64,000 nucleotides of DNA from Xylanimonas protaetiae (GCF_004135385.1 NZ_CP035493.1:558001-622000); one strand, 5' to 3'; shown: positions 52,344 to 60,383, counted from the stretch's first letter. Numbers and translations: made by a program. Notes: generated from the sequence alone by a model not told the origin.

Positions 52344-54992
52344 TCACCGCACGGCCCTCGGGCTCGTGTGGAAGGAGTCCGCGAGCGCCGCCGCAACCTC
52401 CATGAACGCCTCGCGCGTGCGCGGCTGCAGCGCGGCGAGCGTGGTGTGCCCGCCCGCCTGGAGGGTCTTGTCCCAGGGGACGACGACGACGTGGGCGCAC
52501 CGCTGCGCGAAGTGGTCGCGGATGACGTGGACGGCCGGGTCGGCCGCCTCGGTCACGCCGTTGAGGACGACGACGGCGGTGCGGACCAGCTCGGGGTACC
52601 CGTGCTCCTCGAGCCAGTCGAGGGTCTGCGCGCCCGCGCGGGCGCCGTCGAGGGCGGGCCGCAGCACGAGGACGAGCTCGTCGGCCTCGGCGAGCAGGCC
52701 CTGGTTGGCGCTGTCGAGGATGCCGGTGCCCGTGTCGAGCAGCACGAGGTTGTAGAAGTGGTCGAGGACGCCCACCACCTTGCGGTACGCGGCCCGGTCG
52801 AGGGCCTGGGTGATGCGGGCGTCGTCGTCGGACGCGAGGACCTCGAGCCGCGACTCGGGGCACTGCGAGGTGTAGCGCCGCATCGTCGCGAACGAGTCGA
52901 CGGCGCCGGCGTCGTGGATGAGGTCGGTGATGGTGCGGTCGCAGTCGCCGGCGATGCGGTTGGCGAGGTTGCCGGCGTCGGGGTTGGCGTCGACGGCGAC
53001 GACGCGGTCGCCGCGCAGGGTGGCGAACGTGGCGCCCAGCCCGACGGTGACCGACGTCTTGCCGACGCCGCCCTTGCGGCTCATGACGACGACGCGGCGC
53101 GTGCCGTCGATGGGGGCGCGGACGCGGTCGTGCAGGGTGTCGCGGCGGACCTCGGACCTCCCGGGGCCGAGGGCGACGGCGCCGTGGGTGCCGGTGCGGA
53201 CGGCCTTGCGCCAGCCCGTCGTGGCGAGGCGCCGCGGGGCGCCGAGGACGGTCTCGTCGGTGAGCTCGGCGGCGGTGAGGCCCGACAGGCGCGTCGGGTC
53301 GAAGACGTCGGCGGCGGGCGGCTCGGCGGCCTCCCCGGCGGGCGGCTCGGCGGCCTCCCCGGCGGGCGGCTCGGCAGCGGGCTTGCCGGCGGCGGGCGCG
53401 GGGTCCGGCCCGCGCACGAGCTCCGGCTCGGGTTCCGGCACGTACCGCGGGATCTCCAGGCCCGCGACGGCGTTGAGCCCTGGCGCGGCGGCACTGAGCC
53501 CCGGCGCGGCGGGTGCCCACGGCGCCGGCGCCTGGAGCACCGACGCGGACCGGCTCAGCGCCGCGAGCAGGTCGAAGCCCTGCGCGGACGCGGGCAGGTC
53601 GGGCACGTCCCCGGGGCCCGCCGCGGGCGCGGCGTGGGCCCCGGGGGCGGTCCCGGGGGTGAGGGTCGAGTCCATGATCTGCCTCCTCGGTCGACGGGCG
53701 GTGAGCAGCCGGCGGCCGAGGGCCGCCCCCGACTGCAGGGTGCGGACCGCGAGCGCCGCCAGGCCGGCCACGGGCACGGCCAGCAGGGCGAGCGAGACGA
53801 TCCCGACGAGCACGGCCGCGACGTCGTGCGCGGACCATGCGGCGGACAGCAGCGACCACTGGTGGGTGACGGCGTCGACGGCCGTCGACGTCAGGGCGGG
53901 CAGGTTGAGGACCAGCCAGACGACGCCCGCCGCGAGCAGCGGCACGACGCACAGCACCCAGGCGGTGACGGCGCGCCGGGCGCCGGGGCGCATGTCGGCG
54001 ACGCGCGGGTCGACGGGCCGGCCGGGCACCACGCTGCGCAGCACGGGGCCGATGCGGGCGAACAGGTCGGGCACCCCGGCCAGGTCGGTGAGCACGAAGT
54101 AGCCGTCGAGGCGCACCGCGGGCAGCAGCTGCTCGAACGCCTCGACGTGCATGAGCACGAGCACGACGAGCAGCACGGGGCTGTCGGTGACGAGCTGCGC
54201 GGTCCCGACGGCCAGCAGGCACCACACCGTGAAGTAGAGGCCCCCGAGGTCCGTACGCAGCCGCCCGCCCCGGCCGAGCCGGTAGGAGTCGGTGACGTTG
54301 GTGAAGAACGCGGGCGCGACGAGGTAGACACCGACGCCGATCCGCCCCGGCGTCGCGCCGCCGTACGAGCAGGCGGCGGCGTGGCCGAGCTCGTGGACCA
54401 GCGCGCACAGGGTCGTCAGCGCGAAGATCCCGACCATGACGACCGGGGTCTGCAGCACGACGGCCAGGGCGTCGATGACCTGGGCGTCCGCGAGGATCAT
54501 GACGTCGACGGCCACCCAGGCGGCCAGCACGAGCGCGACGACGACGGGCCGGAAGGTGGGGGCGAGCACGCGCGCGAGGCGGCGCACGACGCCCGCGGGC
54601 ACGAGCGTGCCGCGCATCGTCAGGCTCAGCAGCGGGTTGGCGGTCGGCGCCTTGCGGGCCCGGCCGCGGGCACCGGCACCGGCGTCGTGCGCGGCGTCGT
54701 CGGCGAGGCCGACGGGTGCGAGCTTGACCGAGACGAGCAGGTCGAGCCCCTCGACGGTGAGGGTGCGCCCGTAGGACACGCTGACGGCGTCGGCGACCTG
54801 CGCGGGCGTGCGCCGCGGGTCGAGCCGGGCCAGGACCGTGTTGACCAGCGCGGACACCTGGACGACCTGGCCGTCCGGGCGCCGCACGAGGAACGCGGGC
54901 GCCTTGAGGCCCGACCCGGCGACCTCCCCGAGCAGGGTGGTGCCGACGGGACGGGCCCAGCGATGTTCGTCTACCCCGATGGTGGTGCTCAT
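52344..54992 (-). CDS. PqqD-like/M50 membrane metalloprotease fused in frame to a ParA/MinD-type ATPase
   Basis: One open frame of 882 residues. Residues about 15-96 resemble a PqqD-like winged helix (KAPAFLVRRPDGQVVQVSAL), a peptide-binding element of RiPP-type systems. Membrane helices follow, with zinc motif HELGH at 200-204 and a third ligand in RLDGYF near 296 (M50, site-2-protease-like). After the last helix (about 410-425) comes a Pro/Ala-rich linker with GEAAEPPA repeats, then a ParA/MinD ATPase: deviant Walker A KGGVGKT at 640-646, VAVDANPDAGNLANRI, and LVLLDTGTGILDSANQG. ATG 54992 has GGGAG 5 bases upstream. A second start inside (53675) has a better ribosome site, so ParA may also be made alone. 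Confidence 0.8.
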   Translation of the reverse strand: MSTTIGVDEHRWARPVGTTLLGEVAGSGLKAPAFLVRRPDGQVVQVSALVNTVLARLDPRRTPAQVADAVSVSYGRTLTVEGLDLLVSVKLAPVGLADDAAHDAGAGARGRARKAPTANPLLSLTMRGTLVPAGVVRRLARVLAPTFRPVVVALVLAAWVAVDVMILADAQVIDALAVVLQTPVVMVGIFALTTLCALVHELGHAAACSYGGATPGRIGVGVYLVAPAFFTNVTDSYRLGRGGRLRTDLGGLYFTVWCLLAVGTAQLVTDSPVLLVVLVLMHVEAFEQLLPAVRLDGYFVLTDLAGVPDLFARIGPVLRSVVPGRPVDPRVADMRPGARRAVTAWVLCVVPLLAAGVVWLVLNLPALTSTAVDAVTHQWSLLSAAWSAHDVAAVLVGIVSLALLAVPVAGLAALAVRTLQSGAALGRRLLTARRPRRQIMDSTLTPGTAPGAHAAPAAGPGDVPDLPASAQGFDLLAALSRSASVLQAPAPWAPAAPGLSAAAPGLNAVAGLEIPRYVPEPEPELVRGPDPAPAAGKPAAEPPAGEAAEPPAGEAAEPPAADVFDPTRLSGLTAAELTDETVLGAPRRLATTGWRKAVRTGTHGAVALGPGRSEVRRDTLHDRVRAPIDGTRRVVVMSRKGGVGKTSVTVGLGATFATLRGDRVVAVDANPDAGNLANRIAGDCDRTITDLIHDAGAVDSFATMRRYTSQCPESRLEVLASDDDARITQALDRAAYRKVVGVLDHFYNLVLLDTGTGILDSANQGLLAEADELVLVLRPALDGARAGAQTLDWLEEHGYPELVRTAVVVLNGVTEAADPAVHVIRDHFAQRCAHVVVVPWDKTLQAGGHTTLAALQPRTREAFMEVAAALADSFHTSPRAVR
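53675..53687 (-). promoter_or_regulatory. Internal Shine-Dalgarno and ATG for the ParA-type part
   Basis: Perfect AGGAGG (53682-53687, minus strand), 6-nt gap, ATG at 53673-53675, in frame with the M50 part at codon 440. Would give a 443-residue ParA protein starting MDSTLTPGTA. There is no stop codon between the two parts in any nearby position of the frame. Confidence 0.65.
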
Positions 54993-55061
54993 GGTTGCTC
55001 CCGGCCGGCCCGCCGCCGCCGGAGATACGGCCCGGCGGCGGCGGGACGGACGTGCGGGCGG

Positions 55062-55274
55062 TTACCCGTGGAGGGACAGGCCCTGAAGGATCGTGCTGGC
55101 CGCCGTCGACCCGATCGTCGCGGCGTTCAGGGCAAGGCCCACGTTGACCGCGACCACCGGGCTGACGTTGATCACGACCGGAGAAAAGCGTCGCGCGAAC
55201 AGCAGCGTCTCGCGCGGCGGGAGGAGCTCGACGGACTGGTCCGCCAGCTCGCGTGCGGTGATGAGGTCGTGCAC
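55062..55274 (-). CDS. Short peptide B with ELLPxRETL motif (putative precursor)
   Basis: 70 residues. Polar N-terminal part MHDLITARELADQSV, motif ELLPPRETLLF at 16-26, then a valine/asparagine-rich half (INVSPVVAVNVG) and the block LALNAATIGSTAAS at 47-60. Shares both blocks with peptide A at the same spacing. No signal peptide, Cys or metal site. GTG 55274 with GAGGAAG upstream. It lies directly before the protease/ATPase gene (69 bp), consistent with being its substrate. No family recognised; a leader/core organisation is inferred. Confidence 0.78.
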   Translation of the reverse strand: MHDLITARELADQSVELLPPRETLLFARRFSPVVINVSPVVAVNVGLALNAATIGSTAASTILQGLSLHG

Positions 55275-55425
55275 AGGGACTCACTTCCTCGGATCGATGG
55301 GCTTGCAGGAGGCCCGGTGCCGCCGGCCGCGGGCACGGCACGCGTGCCCTCGGGGTAAGGAGGCTCCCGGCGTGCCGTACGGACGCAAGGCACGACGACA
55401 CCGGGCGTTCCGGTGCATCGTCCGG

Positions 55426-55620
55426 TCAGCCCTGGCTGACGACGATGGTCTGGACAGCGCTGCTGGCCGCCGTGGAGAACAGCGACGCAGCGTTGAGCGC
55501 CAGAGACGAGTTGGACGCGTAGATACCCGCCCAGTTGGCCCGGTTGAAGAAGAGCGTCTCCCGCTCGGGGAGCAGCTCCGTCGACTCTCCCTCGAGCTCG
55601 TGGAGCGTGATCTCGTTCAT
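55426..55620 (-). CDS. Short peptide A with ELLPxRETL motif (putative precursor)
   Basis: 64 residues. MNEITLHELEGEST, motif ELLPERETLFF at 15-25, then NRANWAGIYASNSS and the block LALNAASLFSTAAS at 40-53, ending in AVQTIVVSQG. Paralogue of peptide B, differing mainly between the two shared blocks. ATG 55620 follows GGGGGTGA by about 8 bases. It is the first gene after the SARP-type operator and the -10 TACGTT (55656-55661). Probable exported or membrane-acting small product, function unknown. Confidence 0.8.
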   Translation of the reverse strand: MNEITLHELEGESTELLPERETLFFNRANWAGIYASNSSLALNAASLFSTAASSAVQTIVVSQG

Positions 55621-55929
55621 GTGTTGTCACCCCCTCTCAGGTGAAGGACGGGGTGAACGTAGGCCGCGCGACGTGACCCCGGCGTCGTCTCGGCGTGACG
55701 ATGGCGTCATGGCCCCGTGACCGGAGCGTGATCCGCACGTGACGGGGCGACCGCGACCGGGCCTGCGGCTCTACCGTGAAGCGAGCTCGGGGTTCGGGGT
55801 AGGGGTGCGTCACGATCGGTCGCTGATGTCCGAGGTGTCACGGATCGCCTCCTCCGCCCTCTTGTCTGGTGAGACCTCCGCGACGGGACCCGTCGCGAGG
55901 GAGCGATGGACGACTCGGGGTAACTGACC
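55621..55929. promoter_or_regulatory. Divergent control region between peptide A and the SARP gene
   Basis: 309 bp without a gene. The left half holds the heptad array and peptide promoter. The right half (55744-55929) should contain the SARP gene promoter, but I could not fix a convincing -35/-10 there. Confidence 0.6.
55656..55743 (-). promoter_or_regulatory. SARP-type operator: seven heptads at 11-bp pitch plus -10 box
   Basis: On the minus strand heptads begin at 55743, 55732, 55721, 55710, 55699, 55688 and 55677: GTCACGT, ATCACGC, GTCACGG, ATGACGC, GTCACGC, ACGACGC, GTCACGT. Each is separated by 4 bp, so all fall on the same helix face. Nine bp after the last heptad is TACGTT (55656-55661), the -10 of the peptide operon. 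SARP activators are known to bind such direct repeats at 11-bp pitch about 8 bp from the -10. Confidence 0.8.
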
Positions 55930-56658
55930 ATGACCATGACCGTCGACGAGGCCGCGCCGGCCGTCGTCGGATATCGGCTCAACCTGCTCGGCGACGCCGC
56001 CGTCCTGCACGACGGCGCCCCCGTCCCGCTGCTGCGACGCGAGCGGCTGCTCGTGTCGCTGCTCGCGCTCCAGGGCTCCCGACCACGGGGCCACATCGCC
56101 GGGACGCTCTGGCCCGAGACGCCCGAGGACCGCGCCCGGGCGTCGCTGCGGCAGTCCCTGCGCACCCTGCGGCAGGTGCTGCCCGACGGGTTCGTCGTGG
56201 GCGGGCCGGGTTCGCTCGGGCTCGCTCCGAGCCTCGACGTCGACGTCTGGGAGGTCCGGCACCAGTGCGAGACGGTGCTCTCCGGGACCGTGCGCCTGAC
56301 CGTGCGCCGGGCGCTGGAGGCGCTCCACGCGATCACCGGGCCGGAGCTGCTGCTCGGGGAGTTCGACGACTGGGTCGACGTCGAGCGGCGGCGGCTCCAG
56401 CGACAGCGCCTGCACGCGCTCGAACGGCTGACGCGCGAGCTCAAGCGGCTCGGCGAGACCGCCTGGGCCATCAGCGCGGCCGAGGCCGCGGCCGACCTCG
56501 ACCCGCTGCGCGAGGAGCCGGCGGCGTTGCTCATCGCACTCCACCTCGCGGAGGGGTCCGTGGTAGAGGCGCGCCGGACGTTCGACTCGTTCCGGCGCCG
56601 GCTGCGCACCGAGCTGCGCGTCGACCCGTCGCCACGGGTGCTGGCGCTGCTGCGCTGA
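55930..56658 (+). CDS. SARP family transcriptional activator (AfsR/DnrI-type, small)
   Basis: 242 residues. N-terminal winged-helix OmpR-like DNA-binding part (RLNLLGDAAVLHDGAPVPLLRRERLLVSLLAL, SLRQSLRTLRQVLP), then the bacterial transcriptional activation (BTAD) helical domain (ERRRLQRQRLHALERLTREL, DPLREEPAALLIALHLAEG). No NB-ARC or TPR extension, so a pathway-specific small SARP. Divergent from the short-peptide operon whose control region carries the matching heptads. ATG 55930 or ATG 55936 may be the start; GGGG lies about 9 bases before the first. Confidence 0.9.
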   Translation: MTMTVDEAAPAVVGYRLNLLGDAAVLHDGAPVPLLRRERLLVSLLALQGSRPRGHIAGTLWPETPEDRARASLRQSLRTLRQVLPDGFVVGGPGSLGLAPSLDVDVWEVRHQCETVLSGTVRLTVRRALEALHAITGPELLLGEFDDWVDVERRRLQRQRLHALERLTRELKRLGETAWAISAAEAAADLDPLREEPAALLIALHLAEGSVVEARRTFDSFRRRLRTELRVDPSPRVLALLR

Positions 56659-56788
56659 CTCCCCCGGCGGTCCGCACGGCCCGGTGGTCCCCACGTACCC
56701 GATGGGGCTGTCCCGACGGTGCGCCACGAGCCGCGACCTGACGAGGCGACGGCTGGACGTGCCGTGGCCCGGCGGGGACAGTCGAGGC

Positions 56789-57391
56789 ATGCCGAACGTC
56801 GTCGTCCTCCCTCTGACGGAGCTGCCCGCGGACCGTCGCGCCGAGGTGGCGCGCGTCTTCGCCGCCGCCTACGCCACGGACCTTGCCACGATCTCGCGCG
56901 ACACCGAGCGGTGGGCGGCCGCGCTCGCCCCGGCGTTCGTGGCCGACGTCTGCTTCGTCGCGCTCGACGGCGACGCGGTGGTGGGCGTGGCGGCCTGCTC
57001 CCACGGGACGACGCGCGCCCTGCGGCTCGACCCGCGGGCGCTGCGCCGCCACCTCGGCGTCGTGCGCGGGACGTTCGCCTCCCTCGCCATGGGCCGGACG
57101 TTCCACCACCGGCTCCCCTACCCGGCGTCGACGGGCTACGTGGAGTGCGTCGCGACAGACCCCGCGGCCCGCGGCCGGGGCGTGGCGACGACGCTGATGG
57201 ACCACCTCCACGCGCTCCCATACGACGACTTCGTGCTCGAGGTGACGGACACCAACGAGCGGGCCCGCGCCCTCTACACGCGGCTGGGCTACACGGAGCA
57301 CCACCGCCGCCGCTCGCGCCTCCCCTGGCTGACGGGCTACCGGGAGGCCCTGTACCTGACGCGGGCGGGGAACGGGGCCCGGGCGGCGTAG
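56789..57391 (+). CDS. GNAT family N-acetyltransferase
   Basis: 200 residues. Acetyl-CoA site VECVATDPAARGRGVATTLMDHL and C-terminal NERARALYTRLGYTEH. The middle (RALRLDPRALRRHLGVVRG) is a longer insertion seen in some GNATs acting on small molecules. ATG 56789 follows a GACAGT hexamer by 6 nt. Substrate unknown. An exceptionally long inverted repeat follows 22 bp after its stop. Confidence 0.87.
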   Translation: MPNVVVLPLTELPADRRAEVARVFAAAYATDLATISRDTERWAAALAPAFVADVCFVALDGDAVVGVAACSHGTTRALRLDPRALRRHLGVVRGTFASLAMGRTFHHRLPYPASTGYVECVATDPAARGRGVATTLMDHLHALPYDDFVLEVTDTNERARALYTRLGYTEHHRRRSRLPWLTGYREALYLTRAGNGARAA

Positions 57392-57413
57392 CGGCGGCCC
57401 GGGCGGCGACGGC

Positions 57414-57488
57414 ACCTCCCTTTCGATGTCGTACTTCCTTGCGTTCCGGCCGCCGAAGCGCAAGGAAGTACGACATCGAAAGGGAGGT
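57414..57488. repeat. 30-bp perfect inverted repeat, 15-nt loop
   Basis: Arms 57414-57443 and 57459-57488 are exact complements; loop TTCCGGCCGCCGAAG. The arms (CCTTTCGATGTCGTACTTCC and flanks) are clearly lower in GC than the surroundings. It lies between two tandem plus-strand genes, 22 bp after one and about 100 bp before the next. Possible strong terminator; sequence unrelated to the 31508/42366 family. Confidence 0.85.
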
Positions 57489-57589
57489 TGTGGAGGACGC
57501 GGGCAGGAAGGAGACGGCCCGGCGGCGCCGGACCCGCCCGGCAGAGCGCCGGAACGGCCCGCGTCGGCGGGTGTGGCTACGCTGCCCAG

Positions 57590-58255
57590 ATGGCGCGGAC
57601 CAAGCCCTTCCCCGAACGCCCGGCGATCGACGAGGTCGTCCTGACGGACCTCGTCGCCGGGGACCCGGCGGACCTCTGCCCCGGCACCGACCTCGAGGGC
57701 GTCGCGCTCGCCGACGTCGTGGCGGACCGGATCAACCTCGCCCGGGCGGGTGTCCACGAGTCACACCTCGCCGGGCTGCGGGCGGGCGAGCTCGACCTGA
57801 CGGGCGCGACGCTCGTCGACACGGTCGTCGACGGCGTCGACGTGCCCGTCGTGCGGGCCGTGCGCAGCACGTGGCGCGGCGTGAGCCTGCGCACCGCGCG
57901 GCTCGGGTCGGCCGAGCTGTACGAGTCGCGGTGGCGGGGCGTCGACGTCGTCGGCTGCAAGCTCGGCTATGTCAACCTGCGCGGCGCGACGCTCGACGAC
58001 GTCCGGTTCACCGACTGCATCGTCGACGAGCTCGACCTGGTCCAGGCGACGGCCACCCGCGTCGCGTTCGCGGGCACGCGGGTGCGGCGCCTCGACGTCC
58101 AGGGCGCCACGCTGCGGCACGTCGACCTGCGCGGCGCCGGGCTGGAGGAGCTGAGCGGCCTGGACGCGCTCGCCGGGACGGCGATCAGCCCGGAGCAGCT
58201 CGCGGACCTGGCGCCGGCGCTGGCCGCGCACCTGGGGATCACCGTGCTCGGGTGA
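57590..58255 (+). CDS. Pentapeptide repeat protein
   Basis: 221 residues with tandem A(D/N)LxX-type repeats: GVALADVVADRINLARAG, GELDLTGATLVDTVVDG, YVNLRGATLDDVRFTD, LDVQGATLRHVDLRGAG. These form a right-handed quadrilateral beta helix. Some family members mimic DNA and protect gyrase from quinolones (Qnr/MfpA); the repeats here are too irregular to assign that role. ATG 57590 lies 6 nt after TACGCT (57578-57583). C-terminal helix with PEQLADLAPALAAHLG. Confidence 0.88.
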   Translation: MARTKPFPERPAIDEVVLTDLVAGDPADLCPGTDLEGVALADVVADRINLARAGVHESHLAGLRAGELDLTGATLVDTVVDGVDVPVVRAVRSTWRGVSLRTARLGSAELYESRWRGVDVVGCKLGYVNLRGATLDDVRFTDCIVDELDLVQATATRVAFAGTRVRRLDVQGATLRHVDLRGAGLEELSGLDALAGTAISPEQLADLAPALAAHLGITVLG

Positions 58256-58367
58256 CGCTGATAGCCAACGGTTGTCAGCCCATCGGAGATGCCGCTTGGA
58301 CACGTCCTCCCACCGCTGCGGACCATGGAAGGGCAGGGGAGCGGGTCCGACGAGGGAGGCCACTGCC

Positions 58368-58736
58368 ATGGACCGTGAGACGACCGGACCGCAGGAGGCC
58401 GGACCGCAGGACGACGTCGTGACGGCGCGCGAGACCGTGGTCTCGTACGTCGTACGCCCCGAGGCGCTCGGCATCCGGGCCCCGGCCGACGTCCCGGAGG
58501 GCTGCTACGTCGCCCGCTTCGACGAGGGCAGCGTGGGCAACCCGTCCTTCGCGCTCCTGCCGTACACGGACGGCGCCCCTGCGCTCATGGTGACGGTCGC
58601 GGGCGACCACGGCGTCGACGAGCGCTCGCCGCGCTACGTGCGCGTGGCGACACGGGTGGGCGAGGTCGACTACGAGCTGCACCTGCCCGTCAACGCCACC
58701 GGGTGGGCTTCTCCCCCGCCGGACGGCCCCGCCTGA
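58368..58736 (+). CDS. Hypothetical protein
   Basis: 122 residues. Acidic N-terminus, then a beta-rich core (ETVVSYVVRPEALGIRAP, GCYVARFDEGSVGNPSFALLPYTD, RYVRVATRVGEVDYELHLPV). No signal, membrane segment or recognised family. ATG 58368 has GAGGGAGG about 9 bases upstream. Divided from the pentapeptide gene by 112 bp containing an imperfect dyad (GCTGATAGCC...GGTTGTCAGC near 58257-58279), which might be its operator or the preceding gene's terminator. Confidence 0.65.
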   Translation: MDRETTGPQEAGPQDDVVTARETVVSYVVRPEALGIRAPADVPEGCYVARFDEGSVGNPSFALLPYTDGAPALMVTVAGDHGVDERSPRYVRVATRVGEVDYELHLPVNATGWASPPPDGPA

Positions 58737-58769
58737 CGCGCGCGCCCGGCCCGACCTACGATCGCTGGG

Positions 58770-59672
58770 GTGCAGCTCCGGCAGCTCGAGTACTTCGTCG
58801 CCGTCGCGGACGAGCGTCACTTCGCGCGCGCTGCCGAGCGGTGCTTCGTGTCCCAGCCGGCGCTCTCGGCCGGCATCGCCAAGCTCGAGGCCGAGCTCGG
58901 CGTCGCGCTCATCCACCGCGTCCACACGTTCGAGGGCCTGACGCCGGAGGGTGAGCGCCTGCTCGGCTGGGCGCGGCGCATCCTGTCCGAGCACGACGCC
59001 CTCAAGGCGGAGGTCAGCGCGATGCAGCACGGCGTCGGCGGCACGCTGCGGCTCGGCGTCGGGCCGACGACGGCGACCGCGGCGGTCCCGCTGGTCCACG
59101 CCTTCTGCGAACGGCACCCCCTCGTGCGCGTGCAGGTGATCGAGCACCTCAACGCCGCGGAGATCCACCAGCACCTGCGCGACTTCGACCTCGACGCGGG
59201 CATCGCGTACCTCGCGCCGGGCGACCAGGCCGGGCTCGACGTCCGCGCCCTGTACGAGGAGCGCTACGTGCTCGCCGGGGTGCCCGCCCTCGTGCCGGAC
59301 GGCGCCGAGCAGTCGACCTGGCCGGACGCCGCCGCCGCGCCCCTCGTGCTCCTCAACGAGCGGACGCGCGTGCGCCAGGTGATCGACGAGGCCTTCGCGG
59401 CCCACGGCCTCGAGGTCGACCCGCAGGTGGTCACCGGGAGCGTGGCCTCGCTCCTGGCGCTGGTCCGGGACGGGCAGTGGGCCACCGTCGTGCCCCACAC
59501 CCTCGTCGGCCCGGCGGGCGGCCTGCGGACGCTCCCGCTGGTGGACCCTGAGATCACGGTCCCCGTGGTCCTCGCCGTCAACGCCGCGGCCCGCGACTCG
59601 GCCGCCGTGCGGGCTTTCGCGGCCGCTGCCTCGGCCGCGGCGCTGCGAGAGCGCCTGCGGTACGCCCGCTGA
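58770..59672 (+). CDS. LysR family transcriptional regulator
   Basis: 300 residues. N-terminal HTH QLEYFVAVADERHFARAAER then FVSQPALSAGIAKLEAELGV; C-terminal two-lobe effector domain (TLRLGVGPTTATAAVPLVHAF, DLDAGIAYLAPGD). GTG 58770 lies 7 nt after TACGAT (58757-58762). No divergently transcribed target is adjacent, the upstream gene being co-directional. Effector unknown. Confidence 0.92.
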   Translation: MQLRQLEYFVAVADERHFARAAERCFVSQPALSAGIAKLEAELGVALIHRVHTFEGLTPEGERLLGWARRILSEHDALKAEVSAMQHGVGGTLRLGVGPTTATAAVPLVHAFCERHPLVRVQVIEHLNAAEIHQHLRDFDLDAGIAYLAPGDQAGLDVRALYEERYVLAGVPALVPDGAEQSTWPDAAAAPLVLLNERTRVRQVIDEAFAAHGLEVDPQVVTGSVASLLALVRDGQWATVVPHTLVGPAGGLRTLPLVDPEITVPVVLAVNAAARDSAAVRAFAAAASAAALRERLRYAR

Positions 59673-59741
59673 CGCTGCGCGCCGCGGTCGGAGGTCTGCT
59701 GGGAGGATCGGGCCCCTCAGGCGCCGGCTCAGGCGGCCGTC

Positions 59742-60383
59742 TCAGGCGGCGAGGTGGAACGTGGTCGCGAAGCGGCCCAGGAGGTCGCCCGGCCCGTGCA
59801 GGACCTCGACGACGCCCGTCGCGATCGCGCGGTCCGGGGTGAGGTCGCCGGAGATGACCCGGTGGATGGCGGGGCCCGCGGCGAAGGCCAGGTCGGCCGG
59901 CCCGTCGCCGCGCGTCACCTCCAGCGCGGGGCCGTCGACCCGGACGAGCAGCCCGGCGGAGCCCACGCGGGCGGCGTAGGCGGTCGCGGGCAGCGTCGCG
60001 GCGACCTGCGGCCGGAACGCGGTGCGCAGCGCCATCGTCATCGAGTCCGGCGTGATGACCTGCTCCTCGCGGGGGTCGCCCAGCGCCTTGAAGCCCCACG
60101 CGCCGAGCGAGAGCACGACGGGCTCGAGCTCGCGCCCGTACGGCGTCAGCTCGTAGACGATGACGCGCGAGTGGGGCACCCGGCGGATGACGCCGGCCGC
60201 CTGCAGCTCCTTGAGCCGCGCCGCCAGGATGTTGCTCGGGATGCGCGGGAGCCCCGCGGCGAGCTCTCCGTAGCGGCGCGGCCCGACGAGCAGGTCGCGG
60301 ACGATGAGCAGCGACCAGCGCTCGCCCACGAGCTCCAGGGCTCGCGTGATCGCGCAGTACTGCCCGTAGTCGCGCGCGGCCAT
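59742..60383 (-). CDS. HxlR family winged-helix regulator with C-terminal extension
   Basis: 213 residues. HxlR DNA-binding domain at 1-105: YCAITRALELVGERWSLLIVRDLLVGPRRYGEL, PSNILAARLKELQAAGVI, YELTPYGRELEPV. A second part of about 90 residues (ITPDSMTMALRTAFRP, RGDGPADLAFAAGPAIHRVISGDLTPDRAI) resembles an SCP2-like sensor domain found in some family members. It starts 5 bp after a VOC-family gene, with which it forms an operon, and an inverted repeat upstream of that operon is a likely binding site. Confidence 0.9.
   Translation of the reverse strand: MAARDYGQYCAITRALELVGERWSLLIVRDLLVGPRRYGELAAGLPRIPSNILAARLKELQAAGVIRRVPHSRVIVYELTPYGRELEPVVLSLGAWGFKALGDPREEQVITPDSMTMALRTAFRPQVAATLPATAYAARVGSAGLLVRVDGPALEVTRGDGPADLAFAAGPAIHRVISGDLTPDRAIATGVVEVLHGPGDLLGRFATTFHLAA

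Noticed and set aside
57414-57488. Insertion-sequence terminal repeats or a small coding gene (MSYFLAF...) in the 30-bp inverted repeat
   Set aside because: No transposase or target duplication nearby; the short reading arises on both strands simply because the DNA is palindromic.
58257-58279. Imperfect dyad as a LysR operator
   Set aside because: It lies about 490 bp before the LysR gene with another gene between, and the arms have mismatches; assignment would be guesswork.
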